Shown here in pieces: positions 16,693 through 25,355 of a stretch of 52,132 bases of DNA. This DNA comes from an uncultured Acidimicrobiales bacterium. Its GTDB lineage: Bacteria > Actinomycetota > Acidimicrobiia > Acidimicrobiales > SHLQ01. A program made the position numbers and the translations under genes. Below the pieces are notes generated by a model that made no database searches, had not been told where the DNA came from, and saw nothing but the letters and a program-made list of their open reading frames with translations. The DNA lies in NCBI GenBank assembly GCA_938015295.1, contig CALLQB010000066.1, forward strand, positions 1-52,132. The letters run 5' to 3'. The stretch's first letter is position 1. The number at the start of each line of letters is the position of its first letter.

Positions 16693-17880
16693 GTGCGTTA
16701 CACGATTGAGAACCTTCGAGACGGCGATCAGGAGCGGGCGCACCAGATCGCGGCCCAGTCCTTTGGCGGCAACCGCCCGTTCGATCCGTCCGCCCTGCTC
16801 CCAAGCCTCGACCGGACCATCGCCGCATACGATGGCCAGGCACTTGCCGGTCGACTGAAAATCGTTGACTCGGCGCAGTGGTTTGGTGGCCGGTCGGTCT
16901 CGATGGGCGGCGTATCAGGGGTGATCGTCGCTCCCGAATACCGCCGGCGCGGAATTGCGCAACGGCTTCTCGACGCGTCCTTGCAGCGCATGCACGAGAT
17001 GGGCACAGCAATCAGTACCCTCTACGCCACCACCGCCACGCTGTACCGCAGCCGCGGCTACGAGTTCGCCGGAACGACAAGCATCGCGGTGCTCGATGCT
17101 GGCGACGCCGATATGGGCGGAAGCCCCAACGCCGAACTCATCGGCTGGGACGATCCGCGGGTGAGGGCCCTGTACAACCGTGTCGCACAATCGCGGAACG
17201 GCTGGCTCGACCGCACCGATTACACCTGGGCATCGGCTTGGCAGGGATTTGAGAAGTTGCCCGAACCTCGGGCGCTCTATGGCATCGTGCGTGCCGACAA
17301 CATCGTCGCCGTGGCGGGCTACAGCTGCACGTCGCCGTCGATCGCACCCAGCTTCGACGCTCACTTCGATATGCACACCAGATTCCTGTTCGCGCAGGAC
17401 GGCGCCGGGCTGGCCGACGCATTGACGTTGTTGGCGCTGCACGGGCCAACAGCAGGCGTGATCGAGTTCGTGTATCCAACCGACGAACTCCGTCTCAGCA
17501 TCCGCCAAGGGCAACGCATCACCGAGAAAGAACGGCCAGCGTGGATGACTCGTCTGATCGATGCCAAGGCCGCGATTGCCGCCCGCGGCTTCACCGCCGA
17601 CGTCACAGCCGAAGTGCACCTCGATGTCATCGATCCGCAACTGCCACACAATCACGGACCACGAGTACTACAGATACAAAACGGCACCGGCGTGCTCGAA
17701 ACAGGTGGCCGGGGCGATGTTTCGGTCGATGTGGGTGACTTGGCAAGCCTGTACACCGGATACAGCGACGCCGGCATGCTTCGCGCAGCTGGTCGTCTTG
17801 CTGGCGCCGAAACCGGCGATGTCGAGGCTCTTCGCCGAGCCTTCTCTGGTTCTGCGCCCCATCTTGTGGACTTTTTCTAA
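16693..17880 (+). CDS. Eis-like GNAT N-acetyltransferase
   Basis: Taken from a GTG at 16693 (395 residues, MRYTIENL), 42 bases from the divergent DUF512 start. The acetyl-CoA site is VAPEYRRRGIAQRLL (about 77-91), and a second GNAT-like fold plus an SCP2-like C-terminal part follow, as in the Eis family. A Tyr in ATLYRSRGYEF matches the general acid position of mycobacterial Eis. The protein ends VDFF, so a C-terminal Phe carboxylate is available as in Eis. Eis enzymes acetylate amines, including aminoglycosides and protein lysines, but many homologues have no known substrate. The next gene is ispH, on the same strand 53 bases away. Confidence 0.85.
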   Translation: MRYTIENLRDGDQERAHQIAAQSFGGNRPFDPSALLPSLDRTIAAYDGQALAGRLKIVDSAQWFGGRSVSMGGVSGVIVAPEYRRRGIAQRLLDASLQRMHEMGTAISTLYATTATLYRSRGYEFAGTTSIAVLDAGDADMGGSPNAELIGWDDPRVRALYNRVAQSRNGWLDRTDYTWASAWQGFEKLPEPRALYGIVRADNIVAVAGYSCTSPSIAPSFDAHFDMHTRFLFAQDGAGLADALTLLALHGPTAGVIEFVYPTDELRLSIRQGQRITEKERPAWMTRLIDAKAAIAARGFTADVTAEVHLDVIDPQLPHNHGPRVLQIQNGTGVLETGGRGDVSVDVGDLASLYTGYSDAGMLRAAGRLAGAETGDVEALRRAFSGSAPHLVDFF

Positions 17881-17933
17881 AGATTCAACGCACCGGCCAC
17901 GGCTGTGCAGGTAGCAGCGATACTCTCAATCGT

Positions 17934-18989
17934 GTGAACGTCGACAGAGTTCTGCTCGCCGCACCCCGAGGCTTCTGCGCTGGGGTTGAAATGGCAATCA
18001 AAGCCCTCGCCTGGATGGTTCGCGCCTTTGAGGCGCCGGTCTACTGCTATCACGAGATCGTGCACAACCAGCTGGTTGTCCAACGGTTCGAGAGTTTGGG
18101 TGTGATCTTTGTTGACGACATTGCCGAAGTGCCCGATGGCTCCCCCGTCATGTTGTCGGCGCACGGCTCGGCGCCCGAGGTTGTCACCGCAGCAGAGGCC
18201 GCTGGTGGCTATGTGGTCGACGCGGTGTGCCCGTTGGTCACCAAGGTGCACCACGAGGTCAAAGTTCGAGCCAAGAAGGGCTACAGCATCGTCTACGTCG
18301 GCCACGAGGGCCACGAAGAAGCAGTCGGCACGATGGCCGTTGCGCCCGACGCCATCCACCGGGTCGAAAGCCGCGCCGAAGTACACGAGCTACCAGAGTT
18401 CGAACAACCGGTTGCACTTCTCGCGCAAACAACCCTCAGCCATCGCGACTGGGCCGACGTGCTCGATGCAACAAAAGAACGGTTTCCTGACATGTGGATG
18501 CCCGGACGCAGCGATCTGTGTTTCGCTACCACAAACCGGCAAAGCGCCCTTATGCAGATCGCGCAGCGCTGCGACGCGGTAGTTGTTATCGGGTCGGCCA
18601 ACTCGTCAAACACGGTCGCTCTCGAAAAACTCGCCATCGACGCTGGCTGCGACCGGGTCTACCGGGTGAACGACGCCCGCGAACTACCCGACGATCTCAC
18701 CGGAACGGTCGGGGTCACCGCCGGAGCATCTGCTCCCGAAGAACTCGTCGACTCAGTCATCGAACGTCTCGCCCCCGCTGCCGGGGTCGAAGAGATACGC
18801 ATCACCGACGAGGACGAGTACTTCCCGCCGCCGAGAAACCTTCGCGATCTCCTCACCGCTGTCGATATGTTTGCCACGTTCGCCGCTGGCGGTGCGATTA
18901 GTACTCGCCCTCCGGTCCTTGATCGACACTTGGCGGCAAGCGCGGCGCTTGCCGGACTCACGACCGAAGACGCAGCGAAAGAGCGCTAG
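17934..18989 (+). CDS. ispH: 4-hydroxy-3-methylbut-2-enyl diphosphate reductase
   Basis: 351 residues from GTG. This is the last enzyme of the MEP isoprenoid pathway, producing IPP and DMAPP. The three cysteines that ligate the iron-sulfur cluster are visible at C15 (RGFCAGV), C99 (DAVCPLVTKVH) and C196 (SDLCFATTNRQ), and the conserved EGHEE block is at 125-129. The motif CFATTNRQ replaces the more usual CYATQNRQ. The C-terminus EYFPPPRNLRDL is typical. Its stop codon overlaps that of the converging plsC gene by two bases. Confidence 0.97.
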   Translation: MNVDRVLLAAPRGFCAGVEMAIKALAWMVRAFEAPVYCYHEIVHNQLVVQRFESLGVIFVDDIAEVPDGSPVMLSAHGSAPEVVTAAEAAGGYVVDAVCPLVTKVHHEVKVRAKKGYSIVYVGHEGHEEAVGTMAVAPDAIHRVESRAEVHELPEFEQPVALLAQTTLSHRDWADVLDATKERFPDMWMPGRSDLCFATTNRQSALMQIAQRCDAVVVIGSANSSNTVALEKLAIDAGCDRVYRVNDARELPDDLTGTVGVTAGASAPEELVDSVIERLAPAAGVEEIRITDEDEYFPPPRNLRDLLTAVDMFATFAAGGAISTRPPVLDRHLAASAALAGLTTEDAAKER

Positions 18990-19738
18990 CGAGTCGCCCG
19001 CTGCTGGGCATCGTCGTAGAGGGCCTGAATTCTCACACGAAGTTCGTCGGTGTGTTCGCGTACTGCACGACGAGGCACACGTCCGCGCACCTGCTCTGGC
19101 GGAGCGAGTGGTTCGCCTATCACAAAGACCAGTTTCCTCGGAAAGACCATGTTTTGGCCCTTCGGCATGATGCGCGCCGTGCCTCCAATACCCACCGGCA
19201 CGATCGGCACCTGGGTTCGCCCAGAAATAAACGAGGGTCCGTCGTTCATGTTCTCTGGTAGCACGACCGGCCCCTCGCGTCGGGTGCCCTCGGGAAACAT
19301 CACTAGGACCTCGCCACGTTCGAGCACCGCTTGGGCGGACTGAATTGCGGTGCGGTCGGCGGTACCGCGCTGCACCGGAAACCCTCCCATCATCGAGAGA
19401 AACCAGGCGCCGAACTTGTTCGTCCACAGTGATTCTTTGCCCATGTACCGAAACACCTGACGGCTGATCAGTGCCAGCACCGGCGTGTCGACATAGGACC
19501 GGTGCACCGGAGAGACGATGAACGGCTGCCCGGTCGGAAGGTTCTCGCGCCCGTGCACCTCGACGCGAAAGTAGAGCTTCGCAAGCAACGTAAACGGATA
19601 CCACAGCGCCATGTAGCAGCCACGCTGTAGATGACTCATTTCGCTTCCGAAGCCGTAGCCAGCGTCGCCCACAATCTCGCGCCGCTTTGCAGGCTGCGAC
19701 TCCGCAGAATCCGACGGCTGTGGTGACGGACTAGCCAT
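18986..19738 (-). CDS. plsC: 1-acyl-sn-glycerol-3-phosphate acyltransferase
   Basis: 250 residues. The acyltransferase boxes are HRSYVD (H-x4-D), the FPVQRG segment, and FPEGTRR, all in the order expected for PlsC, which makes phosphatidic acid from lysophosphatidic acid at the membrane. The first 40 residues are polar and Ser/Pro-rich, followed by a hydrophobic stretch (MALWYPFTLLAKLYF). Its ATG shares one base with the stop of the upstream aroA-cmk gene (TGATG). It belongs to the scpA-to-plsC minus-strand run. Confidence 0.92.
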   Translation of the reverse strand: MASPSPQPSDSAESQPAKRREIVGDAGYGFGSEMSHLQRGCYMALWYPFTLLAKLYFRVEVHGRENLPTGQPFIVSPVHRSYVDTPVLALISRQVFRYMGKESLWTNKFGAWFLSMMGGFPVQRGTADRTAIQSAQAVLERGEVLVMFPEGTRREGPVVLPENMNDGPSFISGRTQVPIVPVGIGGTARIMPKGQNMVFPRKLVFVIGEPLAPPEQVRGRVPRRAVREHTDELRVRIQALYDDAQQRATR

Positions 19739-21669
19739 CAGGGTCGAACCAAATCGCCGAGCAGGTCAACCACCTTGTCGACAATCTCGCCAACCGACAG
19801 GTCGGTACTATCGATCACAACAGCATCATCGGCTTCCGCCAAGGGGTCGTGGGCACGTGAGGAATCGACTTCGTCGCGACGACGCAAGTCGGCTAGCGCG
19901 TCAGCAAAGCTGAAGTCAACCGATTCTGCAGCGCGCCGCTTGGCTCGTTCTTCAATATTGGCTGTCATAAAGATCTTCAAGGTGGCATCAGGAAATACCA
20001 CGGTTCCCATGTCGCGCCCCTCGGCGACCCCGCCGCCTTGTGCGCTCATCCAGGCCCGCTGCTGGTGTTTTAGCACGTCGCGCACATGAGGGTTGGCAGC
20101 CACGACCGACACTGCTTGAGAGACTTTGGCCGTGCGGATCACCGCCGATACGTCAGTGCCATCGATGCGCACATCAGAGCCGTCAAGCTCAATCCGCAGG
20201 CTCTTTGTGAGTTCACCAACCGCCTCCCAATCGCCTAAATCGATCTGCCGCTCCAGGGCGGAGAGCGCTACCGCTCGGTACATAGCGCCGGTATCGAGCA
20301 CCATCAGGCCCAGACGTTCGGCAATTGCCTTTGACACCGTCGACTTTCCGGCACCGGCCGGCCCATCGATGACGATGACGAGTGGCTCTCGATCTGGGTG
20401 AAGTGCATCGAGCGCCGCAAAAAACTCGGGGAAGGTCTTCGCCACACAATGAGAGTCGGCGATACGGGTGCCCGGATTGCGAAGGCCGAGCACCGCAAAG
20501 GCCATAGCGATGCGATGATCGTCGTAGGTCTGCACCACCGCAGGCTCCAACGGCCCGGGCCTGATCACCATGCCGTCTTCGGTTTCGCTCGCATCGATAC
20601 CCACTCGTCGAAGCTCGGTCACCGTGGCTGCGATGCGATCGGACTCTTTGTTTCGGATGAACCCCACGCCTCGAATAGTCGTTGGCGTGGACGCAAACGC
20701 AGCCACAACGCCGAGCGTCGGCACGGTGTCGGAAAAGTCACGAAGGTCGGCGTCGACGCCGGCAAGAACCGATGGACCGGTGAGCTCAAAGGAGTTGCCG
20801 TGATGGCGAACGGTGGCCCCCATCTGTGCGAGCACCTCTGCAAACTCCACATCTCCCTGCAACGACAGCGGCGAGAGGCCTTCGACAACGACGGTACTTC
20901 CGGTAATCGCCGCAGCAGCAAGCATGTACGAGGCTGCCGAGGCATCAGGTTCAATCACGTAGTCGCAGGCGACATACCCACCGGGTGCCACCACAAACTT
21001 CGAACCGTCATACTGATCGACGGTCGCGCCAAACGCCCGCATGACTTCGACGGTCATGTCGAGATAAGGAGTCGATACCAATTCTCCCGAAAGCGTCAGT
21101 GCCACCCCTTCTTTCGACAGCGGAGCTGCGAGCAAAATGGCAGAGGCGAACTGACTCGAAACGTCACCAGGTAGCTGCACCTCGCCGCCACGAAGACCAT
21201 CGGCATGGACCACAATCGGAAGCTCGGTAGTTGAGCTGGTCGACTCGAGCCGCACGCCGAGGTCACGAAGAGCATCGGTCAAGTCGCCAACCGGACGAGA
21301 ACGCAGCTGCTCGTCGCCGTCGATCGTTATCGCTCCACTGCCGGTTGCAGCGACGGCCAAAAGAAAGCGGCCGGTTGTTCCAGATTGGTTGGCGTCGAGC
21401 GTCAGCGGTCCGGCCATTGGAGCCGCCCCAATGCCGGTGACCTTGGCGGTCCCGGTGTTCCAGTCGACCTCAGCCCGAGCTCCGAATCCAACAATGGCTT
21501 GTGCCATCGCTCGTGTGTCATCCGCGTCGAGGATGCCCGAAAGATTGCTGGTGCCGGTTGCGAGTCCGGCGATCAACAGAGCCCGGTTGGTGATGCTCTT
21601 TGATCCGGGAACCGTTGCGACCGCCGAGAATGGTGTCGTGACCGGCCGAATGAGTCGAGGGGTAGCCAC
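19738..21669 (-). CDS. aroA-cmk: Fused EPSP synthase / cytidylate kinase
   Basis: 643 residues from GTG. Residues 1 to about 422 are 3-phosphoshikimate 1-carboxyvinyltransferase: KSITNRALL near the N-terminus, LDANQSGTTGRFLLA and DGDEQLRSRPVGDL further on. The shikimate pathway step makes EPSP. Residues from about 427 to 643 are cytidylate kinase with P-loop GPAGAGKST at about 433 and DTGAMYRA just after, phosphorylating CMP and dCMP. Only a few residues (LHPDREPL) separate the domains. Such fusions are known in several bacterial groups; mycobacteria have a separate cmk at this position. It is coupled to tyrA upstream and plsC downstream. Confidence 0.96.
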   Translation of the reverse strand: MATPRLIRPVTTPFSAVATVPGSKSITNRALLIAGLATGTSNLSGILDADDTRAMAQAIVGFGARAEVDWNTGTAKVTGIGAAPMAGPLTLDANQSGTTGRFLLAVAATGSGAITIDGDEQLRSRPVGDLTDALRDLGVRLESTSSTTELPIVVHADGLRGGEVQLPGDVSSQFASAILLAAPLSKEGVALTLSGELVSTPYLDMTVEVMRAFGATVDQYDGSKFVVAPGGYVACDYVIEPDASAASYMLAAAAITGSTVVVEGLSPLSLQGDVEFAEVLAQMGATVRHHGNSFELTGPSVLAGVDADLRDFSDTVPTLGVVAAFASTPTTIRGVGFIRNKESDRIAATVTELRRVGIDASETEDGMVIRPGPLEPAVVQTYDDHRIAMAFAVLGLRNPGTRIADSHCVAKTFPEFFAALDALHPDREPLVIVIDGPAGAGKSTVSKAIAERLGLMVLDTGAMYRAVALSALERQIDLGDWEAVGELTKSLRIELDGSDVRIDGTDVSAVIRTAKVSQAVSVVAANPHVRDVLKHQQRAWMSAQGGGVAEGRDMGTVVFPDATLKIFMTANIEERAKRRAAESVDFSFADALADLRRRDEVDSSRAHDPLAEADDAVVIDSTDLSVGEIVDKVVDLLGDLVRP

Positions 21670-22787
21670 TAGCTGAGTTTCTTTATTCGCGGACGGAACC
21701 CGAGAGCCATAAGGCCGCCGTCGAGTAACGGTGCAGCCGCCGACGACACCACCACAACCAGCAGGCCCTCGTCGCGTTCCGCTACATGAGAGATCTCGAT
21801 GTCGTAAACGTTGACATTCAGCTCACCAGCGAGCGACAGCACCTGTTGGAGTTCGCCTGGGCGGTCGGTGATCGGTACCCAAATCTCGGAAAGTTCGCTT
21901 GGGTGCAGCGCGGACGACGGCAGATTTGTCCGAGCCGATCGCGCCTCGGTTAGCCGACCGAGAATTTTGTCGGACTGGCCCTGGTCGACGTCGTCGCGCA
22001 GTTCGGTGAGCGACCCGATGAGATCGTCGAGCACACCAACAATTGCTATTCGGTTGGCGGCGCAGACATCGATCCACATGTCGGGCGCCCCCGAAGCAAT
22101 GCGAGTCATGTCGCGGAAGCCACCGGCAGCCAGCCGCAGCAGCGCACGATGTTCGATCGCACGCTCGGTTGCCAAACTCATCAACGTTGCTGCGGTGAGG
22201 TGCGGAACATGAGAAATCATTGCCACGAGTTCATCGTGGCGGTGCGCGTCGATCACCACAACGTCGGCCCCCATCGACGCGAGAACAGCCCGAACACTTG
22301 AAAGGGTCGAATCGACGGTCGACACCGACGGGCACAACACCCACACGGCGCCGTCGAACATGTCTCCGCTCGCTCCTTCGAGACCCGGCAGTTCAGACCC
22401 AGCCATTGGATGGCCGGCCACAAAACGTTCGTCGGAGATCGCGGCGCTAATCTCGCCCTTCACACTCGCGACGTCGGTGACGAGCCCCTCGGTAGAGGCA
22501 AGAGCCCGCCGAACCTGTTCGACGACCGCACCGGCGGGTGTGGCAATAAAGGTAATTTCAGCGCCTTCGAGTCCCTGACGTTCGATAAGACCCTGCTCGA
22601 TGGCTGCGGCCACTGTTTCGGGGTTGGCGTCGTCGCCAATCACAGCCCAGCCCCGTGCGGTGAGCGCAGCGGCTATCGAGCCGCCGATAACGCCAAGTCC
22701 GATGACCGCAGCGGTTCGTGTCTCAGACGTTCGAGTCTCAGAAGGGTGATTTTCAGAACCGGGCACGGGCGAAGATCGTACTGGCAA
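21669..22787 (-). CDS. tyrA: Prephenate dehydrogenase with C-terminal ACT domain
   Basis: 372 residues from TTG; a GTG at 22766 is an alternative start. The Rossmann motif GLGVIGGS is at 30-37, the prephenate-site segment GHPMAGSE follows, then the helical dimerisation domain (HLTAATLMSLA, AAGGFRDMTRIA), and a C-terminal ACT domain (about 300-372, PITDRPGELQQVLSLAGEL) that suggests tyrosine feedback control. It converts prephenate to 4-hydroxyphenylpyruvate. Just before the Rossmann fold lies a duplicated SETRT-SETRT segment. It sits upstream of aroA-cmk, so two aromatic pathway steps are co-transcribed. Confidence 0.95.
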   Translation of the reverse strand: MPVRSSPVPGSENHPSETRTSETRTAAVIGLGVIGGSIAAALTARGWAVIGDDANPETVAAAIEQGLIERQGLEGAEITFIATPAGAVVEQVRRALASTEGLVTDVASVKGEISAAISDERFVAGHPMAGSELPGLEGASGDMFDGAVWVLCPSVSTVDSTLSSVRAVLASMGADVVVIDAHRHDELVAMISHVPHLTAATLMSLATERAIEHRALLRLAAGGFRDMTRIASGAPDMWIDVCAANRIAIVGVLDDLIGSLTELRDDVDQGQSDKILGRLTEARSARTNLPSSALHPSELSEIWVPITDRPGELQQVLSLAGELNVNVYDIEISHVAERDEGLLVVVVSSAAAPLLDGGLMALGFRPRIKKLS

Positions 22788-22802
22788 TGAGGGAGCCGAC
22801 CC

Positions 22803-23576
22803 TCACCGGTTTCGGCGTTTCGGCTCGATCGCCGGTTCATCGACCGGCGGAGCTGTTGCCACGGCCAACGAGCGAACCTCCTCGCCGGTGAGAAACCGCC
22901 ACTCGCCCGGTTTCAGCTGTCGATCGGCGATCGGTCCAATGCGCGTGCGTACCAACCGGAGAACCGGATGCCCAATGGCATCGCACATCCGCCGGACCTG
23001 ACGGTTTCGTCCTTCATGGATCGTGAGCTTTACCAGCCCCGGGGTCTCCATCGAGGCTTGGGCCGCAGCGGTGGGTCCGTCATCGAGTTCGACCCCTTCG
23101 CGGAGTTGCCGTAAAGCCAACCGGCTGGGGGTTCCCTCGACCGAGGCGAGGTACTCCTTCTCGACCCCGAATGAGGGATGGGTGAGCCGGTGGGTCAGCT
23201 CGCCATCGTTGGTCAACAACAAGAGTCCCTCGGTCTCGTAGTCGAGTCTTCCGACCGGAAAAACGCGCGGCTCGTCGGGGACTAAATCGACCACGGTGTC
23301 GCGGCCTTGGGGGTCTGAGGCGGTGGTGACCACCCGGGCTGGTTTATTGAGCAGGTAGTACACCGCAGATGGTTTGACGGGAATGAGCGCACCCTCAACC
23401 TCGATGATGTCGACTTCGGCGATGACTCGTCGTCCGAGCTCGGCCACCGTCCCGTTGACCGTTACCAGTCCATCGGCGATGAGGTCTTCACACACCCGGC
23501 GGCTGCCTAGCCCAACGCGGGCCAGAACTTTCTGCAGACGTTCGCCGTCGTCTGCGGCGACCCGTCCGTCACTCAA
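22803..23576 (-). CDS. rluB: RluB-type rRNA pseudouridine synthase
   Basis: 257 residues from TTG. An S4 RNA-binding domain (about 12-60, RLQKVLARVGLGSRR) precedes the RsuA/RluB-family catalytic domain with the Asp in GRLDYETEG and the later EGRNRQVRRM motif. These enzymes modify a uridine in 23S rRNA. The start overlaps the stop of scpB by four bases (TTGA). The order scpA-scpB-rluB is conserved in many Gram-positive bacteria. Confidence 0.95.
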   Translation of the reverse strand: MSDGRVAADDGERLQKVLARVGLGSRRVCEDLIADGLVTVNGTVAELGRRVIAEVDIIEVEGALIPVKPSAVYYLLNKPARVVTTASDPQGRDTVVDLVPDEPRVFPVGRLDYETEGLLLLTNDGELTHRLTHPSFGVEKEYLASVEGTPSRLALRQLREGVELDDGPTAAAQASMETPGLVKLTIHEGRNRQVRRMCDAIGHPVLRLVRTRIGPIADRQLKPGEWRFLTGEEVRSLAVATAPPVDEPAIEPKRRNR

Positions 23577-24532
23577 TCTGTTTCCGTTCCCGATTCGCCA
23601 ACCGGTTCGGTCGGCGCCCGATCTTGGCGCATCGAATCACGAAGATCGATCACCACAGCATCGAGTCGGTCGTCGGCCGACGATTCGTCGTCGTTGTCGT
23701 TCCCGGAAGCTTCACCTGCGTCAGCGATCTCGTCGGTGTCAGCAGTCTCGATACTCTCGCTGATCTCGCTGATCTCAGCGGCCGCTTCAGGACTGGCTTG
23801 CGGAAGAAGCTCGTCTTCGATCGGATCGGCGCTCAGGCTTTGCTCAAGCGCTTCAACAACTTCCGAATCCGGGGCAAAGTCTCCCAACGCCGGCAGCTCA
23901 TCGATCGAGGCCAAACCGATTCGTTCGAGAAAAAGCGGCGTGGTTCCGAACAAGATGGCGAGTCCTGGGCCATCATCGCGCTCGATCTCGGCGATATATC
24001 CGCGCTGTTGAAGCGTTCGCATCACCGCATCGACCCCAACACCGCGAATAGCCGACACCTGTGCTCGAGACAACGGCTGCTTGTACGCGACGATCGCTAG
24101 CGTTTCGAGTGCTGCCGCCGACAATCTGCTCGACTGTCCTTCTAGTGCAAACCTCTCGATGTACGGAGCGAGGTCGTCGTGCGTCTGAAACCGGTAGCCG
24201 CCCGCAACATTGACGAGCACGAACCCGCGGTTCTCCGCCTCGTATTCGGCGGCGAGTTCTTCGCAGACGACCATGACAGTTGCCGCGCTGACCTCGGTCA
24301 GCTGCGCCAGCACCGCAGTCGGAACGGGAACATCGGCGACCATGATTAACGCCTCGATGGCGCGGCGGATCTCCTCTGGTACTTCTTGCACGACGCCGAG
24401 ATCCTCGGTATCAGAAAGCTCTTCCTCGGCAGTTTCGCATTCCTCGGGCGCCTCCTCCGGGGGCGACTCTGCAACAAGCTCAGCCTCAGCATCGGCGGTC
24501 TCGTCGATCACAGCATCATCCTTCATAGTCAT
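23573..24532 (-). CDS. scpB: Segregation and condensation protein B with long acidic tails
   Basis: About 319 residues from the ATG at 24532; an ATG two codons later is equally possible. The winged-helix ScpB core (about 52-200) includes IRRAIEALIMVADVP, LSAAALETLAIVAYKQP and IRGVGVDAVMRTLQQRGYI. ScpB binds ScpA and Smc in the condensin complex. It is unusually long: an acidic N-terminal arm of about 45 residues and a C-terminal tail of about 100 residues rich in Asp, Glu, Ser and Ala surround the core, whereas the family is usually 180-230 residues. The start lies inside the end of scpA. Confidence 0.94.
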   Translation of the reverse strand: MTMKDDAVIDETADAEAELVAESPPEEAPEECETAEEELSDTEDLGVVQEVPEEIRRAIEALIMVADVPVPTAVLAQLTEVSAATVMVVCEELAAEYEAENRGFVLVNVAGGYRFQTHDDLAPYIERFALEGQSSRLSAAALETLAIVAYKQPLSRAQVSAIRGVGVDAVMRTLQQRGYIAEIERDDGPGLAILFGTTPLFLERIGLASIDELPALGDFAPDSEVVEALEQSLSADPIEDELLPQASPEAAAEISEISESIETADTDEIADAGEASGNDNDDESSADDRLDAVVIDLRDSMRQDRAPTEPVGESGTETD

Positions 24533-25286
24533 CGAAATGCAGGTCGTGGGCGAGATCGTCGCCAACCCAGCGAATAGTGATATCCCCGAATGATTGCACC
24601 TGGTCGAGTTCGATCAGATCCTGCTTGAACAGCTCGAGGATGGCGAGGAACCGTACGACAATCTCAATCCGGTCGACGAGACCAGACGTGAGCTCGCGGA
24701 AACTCAATGAACCGGCGCCCGGCAGCTCCTGCAGGAGTTCGACGACCGCATCGGCAACCGTGACCTTGATCGGATTGACGTGGAACAGGTCGACGAACGG
24801 TTCGGGCTTGGGCGTAACAGCCTTGATATAGGCCTTGCGAAGATCGAGTGGTTTGGTGTTGGTCAGCAGATCGGGGGTTAGCCCGATGAACTTCTCGTCG
24901 AGACCGGCGGTTCGTGGGTATGACTTGCTTGCGGCTTCGCTCATGCGTCGCAGAACTTGGGCGGCATCTTTGAACGTCTTGCACTCGATCAAACGGGCAA
25001 GCAGAAGGTCGCGCTCTTCCCAAAGGGCGAGTTCGTCATCGAGCTCGAACCGGTCCTCGATAGGTAGGAGACGGCGGCACTTGAGTTCAACAAGGGTCGC
25101 CGCGATGAGCAGGAATTCGGTCGCTACTTCGAGATCGGTTTGCTCCATCTTTTCGAGTTCGGCGAGATAGGCATCGACGATGTCGGAGAGCGACACCTCG
25201 TACAACTCGACCTCGTTTTTTAAAATGAGATGCAGGAGCAGATCAAAGGGACCGGCAAAGACTGAAGTTTCGACCTTGAACGACAT
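24516..25286 (-). CDS. scpA: Segregation and condensation protein A
   Basis: 256 residues. The kleisin subunit of the Smc-ScpAB condensin. The N-terminal signature FAGPFDLLLHLILKNEVELYEV and IVDAYLAEL are typical, and the C-terminal winged helix ends with ITIRWVGDDL. In Mycobacterium a parA-like gene lies directly upstream of scpA; here the upstream neighbour is a divergent photolyase instead, so the usual partner gene is absent from this place. Confidence 0.96.
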   Translation of the reverse strand: MSFKVETSVFAGPFDLLLHLILKNEVELYEVSLSDIVDAYLAELEKMEQTDLEVATEFLLIAATLVELKCRRLLPIEDRFELDDELALWEERDLLLARLIECKTFKDAAQVLRRMSEAASKSYPRTAGLDEKFIGLTPDLLTNTKPLDLRKAYIKAVTPKPEPFVDLFHVNPIKVTVADAVVELLQELPGAGSLSFRELTSGLVDRIEIVVRFLAILELFKQDLIELDQVQSFGDITIRWVGDDLAHDLHFDDYEG

Positions 25287-25355
25287 GACGGAACGACGCT
25301 AGATCAAGCTCGGCTCCCATACGTGCACCAGAGCCATTTCTCCTAGGGTCAGATC

